DNA of 7,003 bases, taken from contig JAIPBY010000128.1 of NCBI GenBank assembly GCA_021738605.1, forward strand, positions 1 to 7,003. Reading direction: 5' to 3'. The position numbers and the translations under genes are program-made. Positions 6,221 to 7,003 of the stretch are shown piece by piece. The notes under the pieces were generated by a model that saw nothing but the letters and a program-made list of their open reading frames with translations, did not search any database and was not told where the DNA came from. The stretch is from Chitinophagaceae bacterium. Lineage in GTDB: Bacteria > Bacteroidota > Bacteroidia > Chitinophagales > Chitinophagaceae. Position 1 is the stretch's first letter. The number at the start of each line of letters is the position of its first letter.

Positions 6221-7003
6221 TCAACTGCTCGTAAGCCTCAACAATAATATTTTCGAGGACTTAGCATTCATTTTTACCCGGTCATCAATTCTTCTTCCAA
6301 CGACCCAGATGATTTTCTTGTCGGATTCAAGAACCCATTGGTTTTCCTTCTCAGCGAGTGATAATTTCAAGTCAGTAAGGAACCTTGCAATTTTTTTCTT
6401 CTTTTTCATTCCTAGTGGATAGAAATAATCTCCGGGTTTCCATGGTCGGAGCAGCAGCGGAAATCCAATGGCTTCCATGTCTATCCAGGCATGATTGGTA
6501 TTGTCATCCGGAGAACGATAGCCATCATGGCAGCTGATCTGCAAGTGATTATCGTTAAATGACACCGATTCATCTCCCTCTTCTATCACAATGACATCAT
6601 GCGTTTTCTCTTCAATGGCATCAATCAACAACCAATTCCGGTTCCGCAACACCCGGTGGGTGGCTGAAGAAACCGATTTACCAGAGATGGCATCAAACAG
6701 TTTTTTGATTTCAAGAACCTGATGGGCAGAAAAACCAAAATCCCTGAACACTTCAAACATGATGGTATCGATCGGTGAAATTGATTTCAATTTATTCACA
6801 GGAATGGCTAAAGACTGATCCTGGTGGGAAATCAACCCAGACTTGATCTTTTCAATCTGTTTTTTATATATCATTTCAATCTCAGAAAACCGTTTGGCAT
6901 TGTCAAGCAGGTTTTGACAGGCCTCAGGATATATTTTCTCCACAGCCGGAATAACATGATGCCTAAAATGGTTCCGGGTATAGTTGTCCTCGACATTTGA
7001 GCT
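6221..7003 (-). CDS. tilS: tRNA(Ile)-lysidine synthetase, C-terminal part (5' end outside window)
   Basis: TilS converts the wobble C34 of tRNA-Ile(CAU) to lysidine using ATP and lysine, which changes decoding from AUG to AUA and makes the enzyme essential. The frame is open to the window edge and shows 260 residues; full-length proteins are about 430-470, so the PP-loop ATPase domain (SGGxDS) lies beyond base 7003. The first visible residues contain the hallmark 'NYTRNHFRHHVIP' (7-19), followed by a helical middle region, 'SGKSVSSATHRVLRNR' (about 125-140) and the C-terminal domain with 'RPWKPGDYFYPLGM' and 'WVVGRRIDDR'. A run of five lysines follows PLGM, where related proteins usually have GKKK. 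A GTG at 6943 is internal and not the true start. The stop lies 25 bases from the lipoprotein stop; no terminator hairpin is seen between them. Confidence 0.95.
   Translation of the reverse strand, partial: SSNVEDNYTRNHFRHHVIPAVEKIYPEACQNLLDNAKRFSEIEMIYKKQIEKIKSGLISHQDQSLAIPVNKLKSISPIDTIMFEVFRDFGFSAHQVLEIKKLFDAISGKSVSSATHRVLRNRNWLLIDAIEEKTHDVIVIEEGDESVSFNDNHLQISCHDGYRSPDDNTNHAWIDMEAIGFPLLLRPWKPGDYFYPLGMKKKKKIARFLTDLKLSLAEKENQWVLESDKKIIWVVGRRIDDRVKMNAKSSKILLLRLTSS

Noticed and set aside
6390..6410. T-rich run within tilS as a possible frameshift or slippage site
   Set aside because: The reading frame continues correctly on both sides with family motifs (PLGM before it, the RRIDDR segment after it), so it simply encodes the lysine run.
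6941..6943. GTG as the start of a 240-residue gene
   Set aside because: The frame stays open to the window edge and the upstream residues carry the TilS hallmark RNxxR....P, so this is an internal valine codon of tilS.

Overview
The window looks like ordinary chromosomal sequence from a member of the Bacteroidota, most likely near the Chitinophagaceae. This rests on the gene families present (a DUF1573 protein next to yajC, a DUF5117/DUF4953-type metalloprotease), the lack of clear Shine-Dalgarno sequences, and promoter-like TTG/TAnnTTTG motifs of the Bacteroidota type. The genus is inference. No RNA gene, CRISPR array, insertion sequence or prophage part was found. Genes fill nearly all of the window; the largest intergenic gap is about 60 bases.

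Layout. Bases 9-808 hold a membrane-anchored DUF1573 protein and yajC, a Sec-translocase accessory, on the + strand as the end of an operon that closes at a strong intrinsic terminator (829-854). coaE (869-1468, +), the last enzyme of coenzyme A synthesis, follows. A TAnnTTTG promoter motif sits directly in front of its ATG, so its mRNA may be leaderless. Convergent to coaE is a large secreted zinc metalloprotease (1500-3944, -) with an intact metzincin active site. Divergent from it, rlmH (4002-4475, +; 23S rRNA pseudouridine methyltransferase), a rhomboid intramembrane serine protease (4489-5118, +) and a lipoprotein of unknown function (5155-6195, +) form a tight co-directional cluster. The window ends in the 3' part of tilS (6221-7003, -), the tRNA-Ile lysidine synthetase, which continues past the right edge.

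How they work together. Most genes are housekeeping: protein export, CoA synthesis, ribosome and tRNA modification. The accessory element is envelope-related: a secreted metalloprotease, a rhomboid protease and an unknown lipoprotein around rlmH. Nothing in the sequence shows that these three form one system. The best leads are the unknown lipoprotein family and the terminator-promoter overlap before coaE.

Starts were corrected where the longest open frame begins at a TTG: coaE at 869 rather than 818, the metalloprotease at 3944 rather than 3947, rlmH at 4002 rather than 3951, and the lipoprotein at 5155 rather than 5119. The tilS frame is open to the window edge and does not begin at the GTG at 6943.
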